Source: an uncultured Bacteroidales bacterium
GTDB lineage: Bacteria > Bacteroidota > Bacteroidia > Bacteroidales > Muribaculaceae
Direction of reading: 5' to 3'
DNA length: 64,000 bases
Assembly (NCBI GenBank): GCA_902793405.1
Contig: CADBDH010000010.1
Coordinates: 1-64,000, forward strand
Part shown: positions 6,868 to 16,398 of the stretch, piece by piece
Numbering within the stretch: position 1 is the stretch's first letter
How the letters are laid out: every line of letters starts with the position of its first letter
Program-made: the position numbers and the translations under genes
Notes under the pieces: generated by a model
Databases searched by the model: none
What the model was told of the DNA's origin: nothing
What the model saw: only the letters and a program-made list of their open reading frames with translations

Positions 6868-8511
6868 ATGGTAACAAACGAAATTTATAAAAAAGAATAC
6901 GACGTGATCATCGTTGGTGGCGGCGCCACGGGTGCCGGAACCGCGAGAGATTGCGCCTTGCGCGGTTTGAGCGTGCTGCTCGTGGAGCGCAACGACTACA
7001 GCACCGGCGCCACAGGCCGCAACCACGGCCTGATGCACAGCGGAGCCCGCTATGCCGTGACCGACGGCGAAAGCGCCAGCGAGTGCATCAGCGAGAACAT
7101 GATATTGAGGCGCATTGCACGTCACTGCGTCGAGGAGACCGACGGCCTGTTCATCACCCTGCCCGAGGATGACCTGCAGTACCAGCAGACCTTTGTCGAG
7201 GCCTGCCAGCGAGCCGGCATCCGCGCCGACGTCATCGACCCGGCCGAGGCACGCCGCATCGAGCCCGCCGTCAACCCCGACCTCATCGGCGCCGTGCGCG
7301 TTCCCGACGCTTCGATCGACCCCTTCCGCCTGACCGTTGCCAACCTGCTCGACGCCCGCCTGCACGGCGCCGAGACCCTCAACTATCACGAGGTGGAAGG
7401 CCTGATCATCAACCAGCAACGTGTCGAGGGCGTGAAGCTGCTCAACAAGCAGGACGGCAGCCACGTCGAGGTGCGTGGCCGCGTGGTAGTCAACGCCGCC
7501 GGCATCTGGGGCCAGCGCATTGCCCAGCAGGCAGGAGTGAACATCTCGATGTTCCCCGCCCGCGGCGCGCTGCTCATCTTTGGCCACCGCGTGAACAACA
7601 TGGTCATCAACCGCTGCCGCAGGCCCGCCAATGCCGACATCCTCGTTCCTGACGACACGGTGTGCGTCATCGGCACCACCAGCGACCGCATCCCCATCGA
7701 GACCGTCGACGACATGCGCGTGACCCGCGAGGAGGTGGATGTCCTGCTCAAAGAGGGCATCAAAATCGCCCCGTCGCTGGCCACTACCCGCATCATCCGC
7801 GCCTATGCCGGTGTGCGTCCCCTCGTTGCCAGCGATGACGACCCCAGCGGCCGCAGCATCAGCCGCGGCATCGTTTGTCTGGACCACGCCAAGCGCGACG
7901 GTCTGGAGGGCTTTATCACCATCACGGGCGGCAAGATGATGACCTACCGCCTGATGGGCGAAATTGCCACCAATGCCGTTTGCGCCAAGTTGGGCAACAC
8001 CGCCCCCTGCGTCACCGCCAACCAGCCGTTGCCCGGCTCGGAAGAGGGCGCTCCCAGCCAGAGCGACATGACCAAGCGTTACAGCTTCGGCCAGCGCGCC
8101 GCCATCGGCCGCCACGGCTCGCTCGCTGCACGCATCGAGAAAGACAACGACATCGACAACGCCCTGGTGTGTGAATGCGAAGGCGTCACCGTGGGCGAAA
8201 TCAAATATGCCGTGCACCAGCTGCACGTGCACAACCTGGTCAACCTGCGCCGGCGCACACGCGTGGGCATGGGTACCTGCCAGGGCAAGCTGTGCTCCTG
8301 CCGTGCCGCATCGCTCATGGGCGAGTTCCGTCACGACGTGAAGGGGGCACAGGAAGACCTCGCAGCCTTCCTCGACGAGCGCTGGAAGGGCATGAGGCCC
8401 GTAGCCTGGGGCGACACCCTGCGCGAGGCGCAGCTCACTGCCGCCATCTACGAGGGACTGTGTGGCCTGGACAAGGCTGTTAACCTGCAAGGAAAGGAGG
8501 ACGTGCAATGA
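6868..8511 (+). CDS. glpA: Anaerobic glycerol-3-phosphate dehydrogenase subunit A
   Basis: 547 residues (E. coli GlpA 542). This FAD subunit oxidises glycerol 3-phosphate to dihydroxyacetone phosphate. The N terminus has the dinucleotide-binding motif VGGGATGAG (16-24) and the FAD-contacting RNHGLMHSGARYA stretch. The C terminus carries a BFD-like [2Fe-2S] domain with Cys 435 and 437 (CECEG) and Cys 471 and 476 (GTCQGKLCSC). The stop overlaps the start of glpB (ATGA), showing translational coupling. First gene of glpABC-glpT-glpQ-porin. Confidence 0.96.
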   Translation: MVTNEIYKKEYDVIIVGGGATGAGTARDCALRGLSVLLVERNDYSTGATGRNHGLMHSGARYAVTDGESASECISENMILRRIARHCVEETDGLFITLPEDDLQYQQTFVEACQRAGIRADVIDPAEARRIEPAVNPDLIGAVRVPDASIDPFRLTVANLLDARLHGAETLNYHEVEGLIINQQRVEGVKLLNKQDGSHVEVRGRVVVNAAGIWGQRIAQQAGVNISMFPARGALLIFGHRVNNMVINRCRRPANADILVPDDTVCVIGTTSDRIPIETVDDMRVTREEVDVLLKEGIKIAPSLATTRIIRAYAGVRPLVASDDDPSGRSISRGIVCLDHAKRDGLEGFITITGGKMMTYRLMGEIATNAVCAKLGNTAPCVTANQPLPGSEEGAPSQSDMTKRYSFGQRAAIGRHGSLAARIEKDNDIDNALVCECEGVTVGEIKYAVHQLHVHNLVNLRRRTRVGMGTCQGKLCSCRAASLMGEFRHDVKGAQEDLAAFLDERWKGMRPVAWGDTLREAQLTAAIYEGLCGLDKAVNLQGKEDVQ

Positions 8512-9755
8512 GAATGGATACCGTTATTATGGGCGGAGGCCTGAGCGGCCTGACCTGCGGCATCGCGCTGGCCAAGCGCGGACAACGCGTCACCATCGTC
8601 GCCGGCGGACAGAGCACGCTGATGTTCAACGGCGGCTCGATGGAACTGCTGGGCAACATCGACGGCCAGGACGTCACCAACCCGTTGCAGGCCATCACTA
8701 CCCTGCCCCAGAATCACCCCTACAGCAAAATCGGCGCTAACCGCATCGCCGAGATCGCCGACGAGGCCAAGCAGCTGCTTGCCGACGCCGGCATCAACAT
8801 GGCGGGCGACGCCACTGCCAACCACTGGCGCATCACTCCCATGGGCATCGCCAAGCCGGCCTGGCTCACATTGAGCGAGAACCTGCGCATCGACGACCTG
8901 AACCAGCTGCCCGCCAAGCGCGTGGCGCTGATGTGCATCCGCGGCTACTTCGACCAGCCCAACGGCATGCTGGCACAGGGCCTGCGCGACCTGGGATTTG
9001 ACGTCCAGGCGATTGAGTTCACCACCGACGACATCACCTCACTGCGCCGCAGCCCCAGCGAGATGCGCGCCACCAGCCTGGCCAAGCACCTGGTGAGCAA
9101 CAACGCGCTGCAGCGTGTAGCCGACCAGATCAACAGCCTCGCGGGCGACGCCGACATGGTGCTACTGCCTAGCGTGCTGGGACAGACCGACGACAACGAC
9201 ATCGTGACGCTGCAACGCCTGTGCAACAAGCCGTTGCGACTTGTCGCCACGCTGCCCCCTGCCGTTGCCGGCATGAGGATGCAGACCCTGCTGCGCCACT
9301 ACTTCAAGATGCTGGGCGGCAACTATCTGACAGGCGACAGTGCCATCGGCGGCAACTTCGAGGGCGACAAGCTGTTGAACGTCACCACCGCCAAGCTAGC
9401 CGACATGCCCCTGAGGGCCAACAACTTCGTGCTTGCCACCGGCTCCTTCGTCAGCCGAGGCCTGGCAGCCAACTACGAGCGCGTCTATGAACCCGTGTTC
9501 GACCTCGACGTGGATGCCGACGCCGACCGCGAGAAGTGGACCCGCTTTGGCGTGCTGGAGCCTCAAGCCTATTCCCGCTACGGTGTCGCCACCGACGACA
9601 ACCTGTGCTGCCTCAAACAGGGCAAGACCATCGGCAACCTGTACGCCATCGGCTCTATCCTGAGCGGGCACGACGCCATCAAGATGGGCGACGGCACGGG
9701 CGTATCGATGCTGACAGCCCTCGCCGTGGCCCGCAATATCCTGTGCGGCAAATAG
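8508..9755 (+). CDS. glpB: Anaerobic glycerol-3-phosphate dehydrogenase subunit B
   Basis: 415 residues (E. coli GlpB 419). This FMN/FAD-binding subunit joins GlpA to the membrane-associated GlpC. A nucleotide-binding GGGLSGL lies at the N terminus (9-15); near the C terminus NLYAIGSILSGHDAIKMGDGTGV is the conserved flavin-binding end of the family. It overlaps glpA by four bases and is followed by a 98-base gap before glpC in which I see no promoter. Confidence 0.94.
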   Translation: MRMDTVIMGGGLSGLTCGIALAKRGQRVTIVAGGQSTLMFNGGSMELLGNIDGQDVTNPLQAITTLPQNHPYSKIGANRIAEIADEAKQLLADAGINMAGDATANHWRITPMGIAKPAWLTLSENLRIDDLNQLPAKRVALMCIRGYFDQPNGMLAQGLRDLGFDVQAIEFTTDDITSLRRSPSEMRATSLAKHLVSNNALQRVADQINSLAGDADMVLLPSVLGQTDDNDIVTLQRLCNKPLRLVATLPPAVAGMRMQTLLRHYFKMLGGNYLTGDSAIGGNFEGDKLLNVTTAKLADMPLRANNFVLATGSFVSRGLAANYERVYEPVFDLDVDADADREKWTRFGVLEPQAYSRYGVATDDNLCCLKQGKTIGNLYAIGSILSGHDAIKMGDGTGVSMLTALAVARNILCGK

Positions 9756-9853
9756 GATTCCCGACTACCATCCCCCTTGATGTTTTTGACTTCAAGAAAA
9801 GGTTTAGAATAGAATAGATAACGATTTGATTGATGATTTTTTAATGGGATATT

Positions 9854-11119
9854 ATGGCTGATTCTATGCAACTTTGCAACCTCAGCGAAAACAACTTTGA
9901 ACAGTGCACCAAGTGCTCGATTTGCACGACCGTGTGCCCTGTTGCAGCAGTGACCACCGACTATCCCGGCCCCAAGCAGGCCGGCCCCGACGGTGAGCGT
10001 TACCGCATGAAGGATCCCGCTTATTTTGACAAGGCACTGAAGCTGTGCCTGAACTGCAAACGCTGCGAGGTGGCGTGCCCCAGCGGCGTGCACATCGCCG
10101 ACATCATCCAGCGTGCCCGCATGAAGGCCACCATGGGTCATCGCGCCAGCCTGCGCGACACGATGCTCGCCAACACCGACCTGCTGGGCACCGTGGCCAA
10201 CCTGGTTGCCCCCGTTGCCAACGCGGCCCTGGGCCTCAAGCCCACCAAACTGGTGATGCACAGCGTCATGGCCATCGACAAGAACCGCACCTTCCCTGCC
10301 TATAGCCGCCAAAAGTTCACCACATGGTTTAAACGTCATGCCGCCAAGGCGCAGGACGCCTACCCCAACCACGTGAGCTACTTCCACGGCTGCTATGTCA
10401 ACTACAACTTCCCCAAGCTGGGACAGGACCTGGTCAAGCTGATGAATGCCATGGGCTATGGCGTGCACCTGCTCGAGAAGGAGCAGTGCTGCGGCGTCGC
10501 CCTCATCGCCAACGGCCTGTACAAACAGGCCATGCGCCAGGCACGCGTCAACACGGCCAGCATCCGCCAGGCCGTGGGCACCAAGGGCCACACGGTACTG
10601 ACCACCAGTTCGAGCTGCACCTTCAACCTGCGCGACGAGTACCCTGCCATGCTCGAGATTGAGAACAGCGACATCCGCGACGGCATTTCACTTGCAACAC
10701 GATTCATCTATAATCTTGTGGATGAGGAAAAAGTGAAGCTCATCTTCAAGCAAGACTATAAAAGAAGGATTGCCTATCACACCGCATGCCATATGCAACG
10801 CATGGGCTGGCAACTCTATAGCATTGAGCTGCTGCGCATGATTCCCGGACTGGACCTGCAGGTGCTGGAGCAGGAGTGCTGCGGCATCTCGGGCACCTAT
10901 GGTTTCAAAAAGGAGAATTACGAGCGCTCTCAGGCCATCGGCTCCATCCTGTTCAAGCACATCGAGAATGCCCGGGTCGAGGCCGTCGCCACCGACTGCG
11001 AGACCTGCAAGTGGCAAATCGAGATGTCGACCGGATTGCCCGTCGAGAATCCCATCAGCATCCTTGCCGATGCCCTTGACGTGGAGGCCACCCGCCGTGC
11101 TAATTCGGCTGGTGATTAG
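9854..11119 (+). CDS. glpC: Anaerobic glycerol-3-phosphate dehydrogenase subunit C
   Basis: 421 residues, slightly longer than E. coli GlpC (396). This iron-sulfur subunit anchors GlpAB to the membrane and passes electrons to (mena)quinone. Two [4Fe-4S] motifs are seen: Cys 18, 21, 24, 28 and Cys 65 or 68, 71, 75. Two CCG domains follow (EKEQCCGVALI and EQECCGISGTYG), as in heterodisulfide reductase-like subunits. Codon choice and context match glpA and glpB. Confidence 0.95.
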   Translation: MADSMQLCNLSENNFEQCTKCSICTTVCPVAAVTTDYPGPKQAGPDGERYRMKDPAYFDKALKLCLNCKRCEVACPSGVHIADIIQRARMKATMGHRASLRDTMLANTDLLGTVANLVAPVANAALGLKPTKLVMHSVMAIDKNRTFPAYSRQKFTTWFKRHAAKAQDAYPNHVSYFHGCYVNYNFPKLGQDLVKLMNAMGYGVHLLEKEQCCGVALIANGLYKQAMRQARVNTASIRQAVGTKGHTVLTTSSSCTFNLRDEYPAMLEIENSDIRDGISLATRFIYNLVDEEKVKLIFKQDYKRRIAYHTACHMQRMGWQLYSIELLRMIPGLDLQVLEQECCGISGTYGFKKENYERSQAIGSILFKHIENARVEAVATDCETCKWQIEMSTGLPVENPISILADALDVEATRRANSAGD

Positions 11120-11207
11120 AGATAAATGACTGGAGATTCCCGTTAACGATACTTTAACAATATTCACATATCAATCAATAACTTAAAAACTAAAACTTAA
11201 AGTAATT

Positions 11208-12632
11208 ATGGCAAGTTTTTTAGCTCCCCCTGCCTATAAGCCGGAACAGACCGGCCCCGAAGCCGATGCCAAGTACAAGAGACTGCGTTGGCAAGTCTTT
11301 ATCGGCATCTTTATCGGTTATGCCGGCTTCTACCTAGTGAGAAAGAATTTCTCCATGGCCATTCCTATGCTCGAGCCCTTCGGCTTCACCAAGGGCATGC
11401 TGGGTACCGCCCTGGCAATGAATGCCGTGGCCTATGGTTTCTCTAAGTTCGTCATGGCCAGCATCAGCGACCGCAGCAATGCGCGCCGCTTCCTGCCGTT
11501 GGGTCTGATTCTGTCGGCCATCGCCATGCTGTTCATGATGGTTCCCATCACCCTGCTCGACCCCATCGGCCATCCCGAGCGCAAGGGTCTTGCCGTCTTC
11601 CTGATGGGTGCCTTCAACTTCCTCGTGGGTTGGTTCCAGGGAATGGGCTGGCCCCCGTGCGGCCGTGTGATGACGCGCTGGTTCTCGATTAAGGAGCGCG
11701 GCACCTGGATGAGCGTGTGGAACTGCGCCCACAACGTGGGTGGCGCCCTCGTCGGCCCGATGGCCGCCTATGGTGCCATGTGGTTCGGCTCGTGGTTCTA
11801 CGGCAACGACGAGAAGATGTACTTCCTGATCGGTACCTACGCCTTCCCCGCTGCTGTAGCCATCCTGATTGCGATTATCGCCTACGTCCTCATCCGCGAC
11901 ACCCCTCAGTCATGCGGTCTTCCCTCCATCGAGAAGTGGAGCGGTAGTGCCTCCAAGAACTACGACGAGAAGAAGAGCGAGCAGTCGCTGAGCGTGAAGG
12001 AAATCTTCAAGACCGTCCTCTCGAACAAGTTCTTGTGGTACATCGCGCTGGCCAACTCCTTTATTTATATGGTGCGCTACGGCTGTCTGGACTGGGCTCC
12101 CACCATCCTGAGCGAACAGGGCGTAGACATTAAGAATGCCGGTTGGGCTTACTTCGCCTATGAAATCGCCGCCATCCCCGGCACCATCTTCTGCGGCTGG
12201 CTGAGCGACAAGGTCTTCAATGGCCGCCGTGCGCTGCCCACGATGATCTTCATGGCGCTCATCATCATCGCCATCGTCATCTACTGGCAGAACATGACCA
12301 ACCTGAGCATTGTGCTCGGTTGTCTGATTGCCATCGGCTTCCTCATCTACGGTCCCGTGATGCTCATCGGCGTGCAGGCTCTTGACCTGGCACCCAAGAA
12401 TGCTGCCGGCACCGCTGCCGGTCTGACCGGTTTCATGGGCTACGTGCTGGGAACCGCCATTCTGGCCAACTCTGTACTCGGTTATGTTGCCGAGAGCACC
12501 GGCGGCTGGGACATGCCGTTCATCCTGCTGATTGTGGGCTGTGTGGGCGCCATCTTCTTCATGGCCCTGACCTACAAGGAGGAACAGTACCTCGTAGCCG
12601 ACCGCAAGGGCGAAAAAATCGAAGAGAAATAA
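11208..12632 (+). CDS. glpT: Glycerol-3-phosphate:phosphate antiporter
   Basis: 474 residues, an organophosphate:phosphate antiporter of the major facilitator superfamily. It takes glycerol 3-phosphate across the inner membrane in exchange for phosphate. Features: about 12 hydrophobic segments, GYAGFYLVRKNFSMA in the first helices (Arg of the phosphate site), GWFQGMGWPPCGRVMTRWFS in helix 5, and WYIALANSFIYMVRYG at the start of the second half. It lies between glpC and glpQ, so imported or periplasmically released glycerol 3-phosphate reaches GlpABC directly. Confidence 0.95.
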   Translation: MASFLAPPAYKPEQTGPEADAKYKRLRWQVFIGIFIGYAGFYLVRKNFSMAIPMLEPFGFTKGMLGTALAMNAVAYGFSKFVMASISDRSNARRFLPLGLILSAIAMLFMMVPITLLDPIGHPERKGLAVFLMGAFNFLVGWFQGMGWPPCGRVMTRWFSIKERGTWMSVWNCAHNVGGALVGPMAAYGAMWFGSWFYGNDEKMYFLIGTYAFPAAVAILIAIIAYVLIRDTPQSCGLPSIEKWSGSASKNYDEKKSEQSLSVKEIFKTVLSNKFLWYIALANSFIYMVRYGCLDWAPTILSEQGVDIKNAGWAYFAYEIAAIPGTIFCGWLSDKVFNGRRALPTMIFMALIIIAIVIYWQNMTNLSIVLGCLIAIGFLIYGPVMLIGVQALDLAPKNAAGTAAGLTGFMGYVLGTAILANSVLGYVAESTGGWDMPFILLIVGCVGAIFFMALTYKEEQYLVADRKGEKIEEK

Positions 12633-12676
12633 TCAATTATCACAATAATATTATTCATTTAAAAATTACTTAACTT

Positions 12677-14299
12677 ATGTTTAAACATCTCGTTAGAGTA
12701 GGTTTGTTGAGCACCGTTGTGCTTGCAACCTTCACCTCATGTGAGGAAGAACAGCAGTTCACCAATGAGAAACTTGATGCCAAGCGTGTTGAAGTTCAAG
12801 TACTGAACAGCGAGCTGGCCAAGGTTCGTGACTATGTGCCCCTGTATGCAGTTGTTGCACACCGCGGCTCCACTTTCTGGGCTCCCGAGGAGACCGAGGC
12901 TTCGTGGCGTTGGGCCCGTGAGATGGGCGCCGACTACCTCGAGAGCGACGTGCAGTGCACCAAGGACGGTATCGTGCTTGCTAACCACGATGAGAACCTG
13001 AAGCGCACCACCAACATCGAGAACGTCTTCAGCGAGAACATTCCCGCCAGCCGTGTTGACTTCTACATGAGCCTGGGCTTCTCCCGCGCTGATGCCGAGG
13101 CACAGTATGGCCGTGATATGGCTGCTTTCCGTCCGTTCTATACCTTGAGCTACTACTACGCCGAGCTGCTCATGCTCGATGCCGGCAGCTGGTTCAACGA
13201 GAGCTCACTGGAGCAGGCCCGTCCCACCTTCAAGGCTACAGAGAACGGCCGCTTTGAGAATGGCAAGATCGTTTACAGCAATGGTCTGTACATCAGCGCC
13301 ATCCAGGACCAGATCGCCTATGCACAGGGCAAGCGCCTGGTGCGTGACGCCCAGGGTCGCCGCGTGCTCACCTACAAGGTGAAGGACCAGTACAAGGGCA
13401 TGACCTTGCAGCAGATCTACGAAGACATCAAGAACAAGGGCGAGTACAACGCCAAGTATATGGACTTCATCGAGTACGACTTCGCTGCTGGTTACGAGCC
13501 CGATCCCGAGGACACCGGCAACCGTCCCGGCATCTATGTCGAGTTCAAGGAGAGCTGGCTGAACCCCGGCAACATGGAGCAGCGCGTGTATGACGTGCTC
13601 GCCGAGCAGGGCTGGAACATCATCACCAACGATCCCGGTGTTCAGCCCTTCTACAAGAACGGCAAGGTCAACGTGGGCAACACCCGTGGCCGCGTCATCC
13701 TGCAGACCTTCTCGTTTGATGCTCTGCGCCGTGCCAACGACATCTTCAAGGGCCGCATCCCCATGTGCTACCTGTTGTGGATCAGCGAACCCGCCTATGC
13801 TACCGATATCGCCTATGACAACCCCACCGGCTATGCAGCCTTCATCAAGTGGGCACAGGACAATGGCGCACACATCATCGGTCCGGCCATCAGCGGCGCT
13901 CCCAACAACTATCCCGAGATGAACGCTCCCTGGCAGGCCTACATGATCCGCAAGAGCGGCATGATCAACCATCCCTACAGTTTCGACAGCTGGGCACAGA
14001 TGTGCAAGTACATGGGCTACTACAACTACGGCTGGGAAACCGAGTTTGACGATTTGCTCCGTCTTGAGATTCCCGCCACTCCCTATTGCACCACCAGCTA
14101 TCCCAGCAGTGTTCCCGTGTATATGGACGGCTTCTTCACCAACCGCACCGAGATGTCGCTGCGCTACATGATTGAGAACGGTTTCCGCGGCAACGCCCAA
14201 CTGCCCAATCCCTTCCACGCAGGACAGAAGTATGACAACTCGCAGGCCAACGTCACCGTTCCCGATGCTGTTGCCACCCTCGAGCGTCTGGGTTACTAA
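12677..14299 (+). CDS. glpQ: Glycerophosphodiester phosphodiesterase, lipoprotein
   Basis: 540 residues, far longer than E. coli GlpQ (358). It begins with a lipoprotein signal (lipobox FTSC, Cys about 22). The GDPD core opens with HRG at 62-64, then PEETEASWRWA, ESDVQCTKDGIVLANHD with the catalytic second His, and IYVEFKESWLNPG about 180 residues later than in short GlpQ. The extra length lies between these motifs (roughly residues 105-285). It hydrolyses deacylated phospholipids such as glycerophosphocholine or glycerophosphoethanolamine to glycerol 3-phosphate plus alcohol in the periplasm or at the outer membrane. The product feeds GlpT and GlpABC. Confidence 0.9.
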   Translation: MFKHLVRVGLLSTVVLATFTSCEEEQQFTNEKLDAKRVEVQVLNSELAKVRDYVPLYAVVAHRGSTFWAPEETEASWRWAREMGADYLESDVQCTKDGIVLANHDENLKRTTNIENVFSENIPASRVDFYMSLGFSRADAEAQYGRDMAAFRPFYTLSYYYAELLMLDAGSWFNESSLEQARPTFKATENGRFENGKIVYSNGLYISAIQDQIAYAQGKRLVRDAQGRRVLTYKVKDQYKGMTLQQIYEDIKNKGEYNAKYMDFIEYDFAAGYEPDPEDTGNRPGIYVEFKESWLNPGNMEQRVYDVLAEQGWNIITNDPGVQPFYKNGKVNVGNTRGRVILQTFSFDALRRANDIFKGRIPMCYLLWISEPAYATDIAYDNPTGYAAFIKWAQDNGAHIIGPAISGAPNNYPEMNAPWQAYMIRKSGMINHPYSFDSWAQMCKYMGYYNYGWETEFDDLLRLEIPATPYCTTSYPSSVPVYMDGFFTNRTEMSLRYMIENGFRGNAQLPNPFHAGQKYDNSQANVTVPDAVATLERLGY

Positions 14300-14335
14300 T
14301 CAGCAACTGGAGTAATTCACATTATCAACATTAAA

Positions 14336-15694
14336 TTGACACATAATAATATGAAGAAATATATTTTGATGCCGGTTCTGGCAATCTTCGCTCTGGCAGC
14401 TAGTGCCCAAGACTTTGACACCGATCCCACGCTGGAGCTCGAAAATGCTGAAAAGCAGGTGAAGTTCACCGTGGGTGCCCGCATGATGGCCGACGCTGCG
14501 CTCTATCACAGCGATTTCACGCCTGTCAACAGTGGCGCCTCGATCACCGATGCACGCATCCGCACCTCTATGACTTACAAGGACTGGTACTTCTATGCCG
14601 ACTTCGGTTTTGGCGGTGGCAAGTTCTCGCAGAAGAACATCTTCCTGCAGTACACCCACTTCGACAACAACGACAACACCCATGCCGTGAAGGTGGGTTA
14701 CTACAATGACCCCGCCGGTTCCATGGCCCGCAACACCTCGCTGGGCAGCTACCACTTCATCAGCCGTCCCGGTTCGTCTTACGCTTTGGGCGAAGGCCGT
14801 GAGCTGGGTATCAGCTACAAGTACAACAGTGACCGCTTCATGGCCTATCAGGGCGTGTTCACCGAGAATGCCTACAACAAGATCGAAGCAGGTTTCAACG
14901 GTGTTACCGTTGCCGGTCGTTACTTGTTCCGTCCCATTGCCAATGACTATCAGACCCTGCACGTGGGTGTGAGCGCACGCTTTGCCCACCTGGGTGGCGG
15001 CACCGTTTACAACAACGTGCTCAAGAAGTCCCTCCACCTGGGTCAGTCTCTCGAGACCCTCGTCGACGAGGATGAGCAGTTCGTCAGCGCCGACCTCGAC
15101 TGGGCCAACAACGTGGTTAACGTGGGTGCCGAGGCTCTTTACCAGAACGACAAGTTCTTTGCCCGTGGCGAGTTCTTCTACAAGCATGTTACCAAGAAGC
15201 GCGACAGCTACTCGCTCTATATCGACGCCCAGAACAACATCGACGGTTGGGGCGACATCGGCTGGTGGGAAAATGCCAACAAGCTGAAAAACAACAACTT
15301 CTATGGTGGTTATGTAGAGGCTGGTTTCCAGATCCTGGGCAATGGCTACAAGTACAATAAGCAGGAAGGCCTGCTGGGTGGTCTCGACGGCAAGTCGCTG
15401 GAGATTGTGGCCCGTTACAACTACACCGGCCTGAACAACCTCACCGATGGCGAGTACTTCAATGCCGGTCGTGGTCACTACTATGCCAACGGCTACATGG
15501 AAGATTGGCCCGGCACTGGCGCTACCAGCGTTGGTGGTGGTGACATCCACAGCGTGACCCTGGGTCTGAACTACGCGTTCAACCGCTACGTGCTGTGCAT
15601 GCTTGATTACACCTTCCACAAGCTTGACAAGCCCTTCTTGCCCAACGACAAGAAATTCCACGTGGCTCAGGCCCGTGTACAGTTCACCTTCTAA
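14336..15694 (+). CDS. Phosphate-selective porin (OprP/OprO-like)
   Basis: 452 residues with signal peptide (MKKYILMPVLAIFALAASAQ). The mature part is beta-barrel-like: KFTVGARMMADAALY at the start, FYADFGFGGG, HAVKVGYYNDPAG, and a C-terminal QARVQFTF ending in Phe as outer-membrane porins do. It resembles the Porin O/P family of anion-selective channels. As last gene of the glp operon, 36 bases after glpQ and before a terminator, it probably admits glycerophosphodiesters or glycerol 3-phosphate. The substrate is inferred from position only. Confidence 0.8.
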   Translation: MTHNNMKKYILMPVLAIFALAASAQDFDTDPTLELENAEKQVKFTVGARMMADAALYHSDFTPVNSGASITDARIRTSMTYKDWYFYADFGFGGGKFSQKNIFLQYTHFDNNDNTHAVKVGYYNDPAGSMARNTSLGSYHFISRPGSSYALGEGRELGISYKYNSDRFMAYQGVFTENAYNKIEAGFNGVTVAGRYLFRPIANDYQTLHVGVSARFAHLGGGTVYNNVLKKSLHLGQSLETLVDEDEQFVSADLDWANNVVNVGAEALYQNDKFFARGEFFYKHVTKKRDSYSLYIDAQNNIDGWGDIGWWENANKLKNNNFYGGYVEAGFQILGNGYKYNKQEGLLGGLDGKSLEIVARYNYTGLNNLTDGEYFNAGRGHYYANGYMEDWPGTGATSVGGGDIHSVTLGLNYAFNRYVLCMLDYTFHKLDKPFLPNDKKFHVAQARVQFTF

Positions 15695-15795
15695 TGGGCG
15701 AACGTATAGTGGATCAACGAAAATAATCTGATTATCAAGAACTAATTACCATCATTTATATATAATTAGAGTTATTTTTTCCTATCAATCAATTC

Positions 15796-15836
15796 AATCC
15801 CGCCGCACCCGTGACTGGGCCCGGCGGGATTTTTTG
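15796..15836 (+). terminator. Terminator of the glp operon
   Basis: Stem AATCCCGCCG with CGGCGGGATT around a 15-base loop, then T6: a strong intrinsic terminator about 100 bases past the porin stop. Confidence 0.9.
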
Positions 15837-16046
15837 TTTAGCCACTGATAAGAGCACGCGGTCTGCCGTATTGACACCCTTAAAGCGTATTGGGGCACAC
15901 TGGCCAGATAGTGAAGCACTAATTGGTCGAACGTCAACACAGGACCAGCAGGCCTGGGGATTGAACGGGCCTCGGCGGCTGCTCTTTCAAGCACAAACAC
16001 GGTGAAATGGCATCCTGACTATTTGCGGGTTTGCTTTACATGATTT

Positions 16047-16071
16047 GTAGAGACGCAAAATCTTGCGTCTC
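16047..16071. repeat. GTAGAGACGCAA palindromic repeat, copy 1
   Basis: TAGAGACGCAA and TTGCGTCTC form a hairpin around AATC. A near-identical copy is at 43204-43228 and a half copy at 43258-43270. Probably a dispersed palindromic (REP or MITE-like) element. Confidence 0.75.
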
Positions 16072-16320
16072 AATCCGTTAGGCGCTACTATAACATCTCT
16101 CAAGGATATGTTCTTTCGTTTGGTTTTAATCGGCCTGACGGCCGAAAAATCAAACAAAATTTGTATACGAATCTCTCGAATTTGATTCTATTATAATCTT
16201 GATTGAGTTCTCGAGTGAAGCTCGATCTATAATTATTGGCCTTTATTACACAGCCTCTACTACTCTTATTGGATGAAGATTTTGAATGTCCTCGGCGTTC
16301 GGTCGGCCGGATACAGAATC

Positions 16321-16350
16321 AGGGCGCAGCCACTTGTGTGACCGCGCCCT
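16321..16350 (-). terminator. Hairpin after the 16399-17640 gene
   Basis: On the minus strand GGGCGCGGTCAC pairs fully (with wobble) with GTGGCTGCGCCC around ACAA. No clear T tract follows, so termination strength is uncertain. Confidence 0.5.
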
Positions 16351-16398
16351 GGTGTTGGGTCTTGCGCCTTTTACAGGGGCGCTTGCGTCAGCAGGTTG

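Larger units (their letters stand above)
15837..16398. other. Gene-free spacer with hairpins
   Basis: No convincing gene. It holds the GAGACGCAA palindrome (16047-16071), a hairpin at 16118-16155 (GTTTGGTTTT...GGCC-TGAC-GGCC...AAATCAAAC), A+T-rich sequence and the hairpin before the 16399 gene. Short open frames at 15794-16005 lie on both strands and look like chance. Confidence 0.6.

Noticed and set aside
6796-8508. 570-codon open frame antisense to glpA
   Set aside because: It is the mirror of a strongly biased G+C-rich gene; rich in Ala, Val, Gly and His, no family motif, no promoter. Similar long antisense frames over the 276-1688 gene, the TonB receptor, the amylase and namZ were dropped for the same reason.
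15794-16005. Overlapping 64- and 68-codon frames on both strands
   Set aside because: Both cover the glp terminator or unstructured spacer and lack a promoter or homology signal; likely chance.
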